DNA of 64,000 nucleotides, taken from assembly GCA_028583405.1 (NCBI GenBank), contig CM053260.1, positions 12,422,660-12,486,659 on the forward strand, read 5' to 3'. The translations under genes and the position numbers were made by a program. Below, piece after piece: positions 60,050-64,000 of the stretch. The notes beneath the pieces are model-generated. The model did not search any database, was not told the origin of the DNA, and worked only from the letters and a program-made list of their open reading frames with translations. The first letter of the stretch is position 1; the number at the start of each line of letters is the position of its first letter. This DNA comes from Pogonophryne albipinna (lineage: Eukaryota > Chordata > Actinopteri > Perciformes > Artedidraconidae).

Positions 60050-61676
60050 TCAGCCATGGTTGTTGCTTCTGCTGCTGCTGCTGCTGGAGGAGGGTGCTGC
60101 TGCTGCTGAAGGAGGAGGGTGCTGCTGAATGAGGGTGCTGCTGCTGAAGGAGGCTGGTGCTGGACCGGGAATGGAGATGCCAAGTACATCGATGGCAACG
60201 AGTAAGGTGTTTGGCAGTGGCCTAGATGTTATGACCTTCGGTGCAGAGGTCTGTTGGGTCTTCTTTGCCTTCTTACTCTGACTCTTGCTGCCAAGATACC
60301 CTTTATGTTTATCCTTCCTCTCAGCCCTGATGCACTTTGATGCAATCCTTAACCTCAGCCTGATGTATGTTGAGAGGATTTTTTTCTTCAGGTCATGTCA
60401 TGAGGGAAGGTTGCTGTCCAGCAACATGGCTTCTTGTTCCAGCTGTGACACTGCATTTGAGGACTCCATGAGGGAATCGCTCGTCCTCACACGGAACAGC
60501 TGCTCCACGTTCTGAACAAGGGTGAAAACCTCATCAGATGGACGGTAATCTGGCTCTAATTTGGTTTGTGTTGAAGATTTTTTTTTTCTAATGCCGAATT
60601 AATCCTTTTCCGGTTTACCAGAGCCCTCTCTGCTCTCTTTCTTAGTAATCTCTCGCTTCTCAGTTGCCTCATTAGATCCTCCACGTGAGCCCGGTCACAA
60701 CTGGCCCTTGGCAGTCTGGTCTCTGGAGCACCTGACCCTGGCAAACTGGTCTCTTCATAGCTGACCCCTGACTGACTGGCTCCTGGCACACTGATCTCTG
60801 GTAAGGTGGCCTCTTGATTGTCGGCCCCTGACATACTGGCCCCTGGCAGTCTGCTGACATCTGTCTCACTCTCTCTGTCTGTTATGTCCCTTTCATTCCC
60901 TTGGAACTCCACCTCAATATCTCCCTGAATCTCTGTAACAATAACAAGGCAATCTTGCTGTTATATGTGTATGCTGCCTTTACATGTGCACCTATTGTCA
61001 TTTAAGGGTACACTACACTCCTATAGTGACATGCATCTAAGTTCGTCTATTGGCAATGTTAAAGTATGAAGAAATCTGTAGATTATCTACATGTGGTATA
61101 TGAGTCTTCAGAGAATCCCTGAACCCTGGTAGTTTTGAAGCTGTATAATCTGAAGGTTGCATTAGGAGTGTAGTCTATCCTTGAATTATATAACATGGGA
61201 AACATTGTTAGCTTCATATATCATACCAATGTTTGATGTGCCATAATAGGTGTGGTCATCATTCCTGACATTAACAGCTGGAGGCAAACTCCTTGACGTG
61301 GATTTCCTGTTGGAACAGCATCTGGCCTCAACCTCAAATTTCCTCCTGATTTGTTGCCAATATATTGGTCGTCTTCAAAGTGTACCTGTAGGTAGGTAGG
61401 TTTGATCAGTTTCCACTGCACACTTCAAATGTCATTGAAGAGTCATAATTCTCTACACTTGGAAATATGATGCCCTTTAAAATGTTAACAAGTCACCTCT
61501 GTGAACATTACTTACATGACGTGTTTTCTGCTGTTGTTGTCCTCTGTCAGACACAGGTTTTGTCTGTTGACCATTGCCATCCATCTCTTCCTTGGCTCTA
61601 CGTCCTTAGGGAAGCCATACATCCGGAACCCCTTCTCGGATCGATTAGAGCATCCAAATGCTGCACATCCAACCAT
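60050..61676 (-). pseudogene. THAP-domain protein, three exons, frameshifted
   Basis: Exon 1 (61676-61516) starts MVGCAAFGCSNRSEKGFRMY, a THAP zinc-finger start with C-x4-C, and has KRWMAMVNRQN. Its strong donor GTAAGT does not phase with exon 2 and the expected Cys of the second zinc pair is not visible, so a break is likely there. Exon 2 (61385-61227) opens VHFEDDQY and contains RLRPDAVPT, the THAP C-terminal signature. A one-base shift follows. Exon 3 (60932-60050) begins IQGDIEVEFQGNERD and carries SLPGSGAPETRLP-type repeats and a basic coiled-coil-like region. The frame then slips at an A10 run (~60580) and meets a TGA near 60400. It ends LKKKILSTYIRLRLRIASKC and a Ser/Gln-rich tail. An AATAAA lies at 60036-60031. 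Probably DNA-binding; no catalytic domain seen. Confidence 0.75.
60064..60160. repeat. CTG-rich imperfect trinucleotide repeat
   Basis: Runs of CTGCTGCTG interspersed with GGAGGAGGGTG encode Ser/Ala/Gln-rich tail sequence of the THAP protein on the minus strand. Prone to length change. Confidence 0.85.
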
Positions 61677-61679
61677 GGT

Positions 61680-63375
61680 ATGACAACTGATCTATTAAAA
61701 TGCAATATAAACGAAAGTGCCATAATATTTGTTGTCGTTGTGCAAACATTTTAACATGAATATTGCTATGTCCTCTGTTCAGTCTGCTCCCAACTGTATT
61801 CTCTCCCCTTATTCACCACTGTTCCTATTCTTGCTCTGCTTTTTAGGGCCCAGGAAATGGATGAAGAGGATGTCTCTTCAGTCAGGCTCCTGGATGCCTT
61901 AGAGTTCTGTATTGCTTTTTTGTAAATAGTTGCTTACCCTAACCCTTTTTTGTAAATAATATTTCTTTTTTATAAATAGTTGATTGTTTGTAAATATTTG
62001 TAAAATGCCCCCCCCCCCCACAATTGTTGTTCACACAATTATGCTTCTGTTTTTCACTTTTTGGTGTCCATTGTTCAGCCACTGTTTGGTAAGCAACAAT
62101 TTGTTTTGGCCAAAATGTGTTATTCACACTCCTGACTCCAGTTTGATGTGCTGCACTCTCCTCTGAGTGGTCCTGATTTCAGGCAGAGGTCATGGCTTGG
62201 AAGGTTTTATATCCTGTAGTGTCTCAACAGAACCTAATATGAATTGCTTTTTTCAGTTTCTCTTTTTTTTTTTTATTGTCTCGTCGCTGGATCACCTCCC
62301 CCTGGCAAAGTGGCCTCGTCATTGACAAACCTGTTTTTGTTGCTCTGTTGAACCATGGTTCAACAGGAGCTTCTGTAAATAGTTTTGTAAATAGTTTGAA
62401 TATTTATCATAGTAATCATTTTCAGTCTCCCACTCTCTCAATTTAATTTATCGTTTCTTTGCCCCACCATATGTTTTGTTGTCCAAGGGCACTAATTTGG
62501 TCTGTGTTGAAGATTGTTTTACACTTTAGATTAATCAAATTGTGTTTTTCTGTTTAACCCTAACCCTCTTTGTTCTCCTTCTCATTCATTTTACTTTGTT
62601 TTGTTCTAACACACATCACTTTTTCCATACACTGTTCTTAATACTTGTTCACACATTTGTTCGTCCCTTTTACTTTGTTCTTCCTGTTGTTCTTGTTCAA
62701 ACACATATATCAATTGTTCATCCACTGTTGTGGTAAAATTATATTCATAGTCTTAACATGATCATGCTACCCATGCTAACATGAACACAAGCGTTTCCCT
62801 CCAAAAATGTAAAACGTATCTAAGTAATAGCCTATTAATTATATTATTATTATTACTAATAGGCTACCAAGCTTTCCGTTGTCACCCTGCCTCTCCAAAT
62901 GCAAAACTGTCAATAAAAAGTATGCAATAATGCTATTACAGCTGAAAAAGTACTTGGGTGTGTGTGTTTTTTTAATATATATTTACCATTCAATAACGCA
63001 ATCGCTGCTGTCTGTCTGTCCCATAGAAGAACCTTATATATACAGTCTATGAGAAGAACATGACAGCGCAGCGCAACTATACTACGGACGTGACTGCCCT
63101 GGCAGTGACAGCAACATAGCCTGCTTGTGCTACCACACTTTCCCCTCAAAATATCGTTAAATAACGAAACTTGGAAATAGTGCCAATCCATACAAAGTGT
63201 AACCACATCATGGAAATATGAAAGCAATCTTTAAAAAATAACAGCGTTGGTTTAATCTATGACTATTTTGAGCATGTTCGTGCTGTTTTTGCCATAGAGA
63301 AGCATTGCCACGGAAGTGCGTTTGGAACTGTCCCGGCATACATAAACCACGTGACCGGCTGGCGGTGACATCAAA
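61680..63375. other. Non-coding 5' part of the THAP element
   Basis: Mostly T-rich with TTTGTAAATA repeats (61920-62010, 62380-62400) and a poly-C run near 62010. AGGGCCCAGGAAATGGATGAAG at 61847 follows a splice-acceptor-like TGCTTTTTAG, but no exon structure could be supported. Confidence 0.35.
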
Positions 63376-63708
63376 GAGTGTCGTAACTCTTATCTCTCTA
63401 TGGCTCTGGATGGCACATAACAGCTCGCGACCGCAGATTAATTCGGGGATTAGATAAAATGTAAATTATATTTGACGCAACTTTAGTTAGATTTCCATGA
63501 CTTTTCCAAAACTTTGGGAAAAATATTGTTTTCCATAACTTTTCCAGGGCCTGGAATTTGCATTTTGAATTTCCATGACTTTTCCAGGTTTTCAATGACC
63601 GTACGAACCCTGACAAACATAATAATCAACAGACAAGTGGATGTGGAGCCCATGGGGTTGAGATTTGAATAAAGTCAAATAATGATATCACTTGTTCAAG
63701 TATCCTAC

Positions 63709-63861
63709 CTGGTTCAATGTTGAGAAATCCCTCTCACAGTTTACACTGGAAACTGGGATGGTCAGGCCAATGGCAGCCAGCTTGCTCAGAGATGGGTAAA
63801 GCAGCCCCCATTCACCCACCTCTGATGCCAGTTCCTGCATCACCTGCTGCTGATCCAAGTC
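63709..63861 (-). CDS. hAT transposase, internal exon (hATC motif)
   Basis: 51 codons between the acceptor GTGTCTCAG (63862) and the donor CAG|GTAGGA (63708). Contains DLDQQQVMQELASEVGEWG and IPVSSVNCERDFSTLNQ, the conserved hAT dimerisation signature (the part around S-x-N-x-E-R-x-F-S). Both splice phases are 0 and join in frame to the exon at 57809. It could alternatively belong to a domesticated host gene, but the terminal repeat at 56915 favours a transposon. Confidence 0.8.
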
Positions 63862-63945
63862 CTGAGACACATGAAACACAACATGAACATCAATCCAGGC
63901 TATCGAACTCCTGAAAAGGAATGTTACTGTAATTCATTATGATAC

Positions 63946-64000
63946 CTTGAATGGCCCAACTATCAGCTGCTGTTTAAAAGAGGACCATTCCTGCAGCACC
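63946..64000 (-). CDS. hAT transposase, exon cut by the window edge
   Basis: The minus-strand reading VLQEWSSFKQQLIVGPFK ends at the donor AAG|GTATCA (63945) and joins in phase 0 to the exon at 63861. Upstream exons with the zinc finger and catalytic core must lie beyond the window. Confidence 0.65.

Larger units (their letters stand above)
59115..63408 (-). mobile_element. THAP-encoding transposon, P-like architecture
   Basis: 33-bp perfect inverted ends, CAGAGCCATAGAGAGATAAG... at 59115 and its complement ending ...CTCTCTATGGCTCTG at 63408. Both are flanked by a perfect octamer GATGGCAC (59107-59114 and 63409-63416). The element is 4294 bp with a three-exon THAP-domain gene on the minus strand. 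31-33-bp ends, an 8-bp duplication and a THAP protein are the combination known from P elements. No RNase-H-type catalytic core was found, so it is either non-autonomous or a different THAP-carrying superfamily. Confidence 0.8.
57824..63612. mobile_element. CAGGGTTC-ended DNA transposon in the hAT intron
   Basis: Left end CAGGGTTCATACACTTTTTC and right end TTTTCAATGACCGTACGAACCCTG are inverted repeats. TTCCATGACTTTTCCA-type subterminal repeats occur on both sides in several copies. Flanks share ACAAAC, with ATACAAAC on the left and ACAAACAT on the right. It carries no transposase of its own. Inside lie a hAT MITE and a THAP-encoding element. It occupies the intron between the exons at 57809 and 63709. 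Confidence 0.78.
56915..64000 (-). mobile_element. hAT transposon inserted in BEL, runs off the window
   Basis: The end CAGTGTTTCCCCTAGGATGG at 56915 is a hAT-type terminus, abutting BEL pol sequence. The likely target octamer is TGGGATGT at 56907-56914. The transposase reads on the minus strand and its 3' exon ends at 57630. A GGGGGGTCCGGGGGTATGCC block with a GC hairpin lies in the 3' region (57151-57178). The other terminus lies past 64000. A second transposon fills one of its introns. Confidence 0.75.

Noticed and set aside
61847..61925. Possible plus-strand terminal exon in the THAP element
   Set aside because: An acceptor-like sequence precedes a short open stretch ending in TAA, but no upstream exon or family match supports it.

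Overview
The window looks like a piece of a teleost (ray-finned fish) genome. It carries the last exons of a vertebrate srGAP gene, split by GT-AG introns, and is otherwise AT-rich non-coding DNA packed with transposon families typical of fish: DIRS, Tc1-like, hAT, piggyBac-type, L2-type LINEs, a Ty3/gypsy chromovirus and BEL/Pao. No bacterial operons, rRNA, tRNA or CRISPR array were seen.

Layout. 1-1713: a truncated MITE, then two exons (409-724, 1255-1713) encoding the C-terminus of an srGAP protein, most like SRGAP3. 1714-5994: 3' flank with a TTAA-bounded MITE and a dispersed repeat. 5997-13727: a Tc1-like transposon whose transposase is split by a structurally complete DIRS element (about 6336-12451). 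13730-19763: mostly unassigned, with a LINE-like repeat and half of a second Tc1-like element. 19772-24260: a full-length hAT with perfect 8-bp target duplications, a broken ZMYM-type transposase and a 36-bp coding minisatellite, sitting at the 5' edge of an L2-type LINE (to 25685). 25748-28947: a hAT-like shell holding a MITE and an internally deleted piggyBac relative. 28950-39402: sparse, with several MITEs. 39408-44610: a very young Ty3/gypsy chromovirus with near-identical LTRs and perfect 5-bp target duplications. 47.9-51.7 kb: a large inverted-repeat element encoding a Cys-rich CXC-type protein, itself hit by two MITEs. 52.1-53.0 kb: an L2 fragment. 53.0-56.9 kb: the 3' part of a BEL/Pao element. 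56.9 kb to the window end: a tower of nested DNA transposons, in which a hAT lies inside BEL, a CAGGGTTC-ended element lies in an intron of the hAT transposase, and a hAT MITE and a THAP-encoding, P-like element lie inside that.

The only clear host gene is the srGAP. The rest is best read as a stratigraphy of insertions, several dated relative to each other by intact target-site duplications. The most notable items are: the THAP-encoding element with 33-bp terminal repeats and an 8-bp duplication; the CXC-protein element; the DIRS element whose internal complementary region and AACT junction can be read directly; and the self-priming signature of the chromovirus. Coordinates of exons, terminal repeats and target duplications were read by eye. 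Family names are recognition from memory, not search results.
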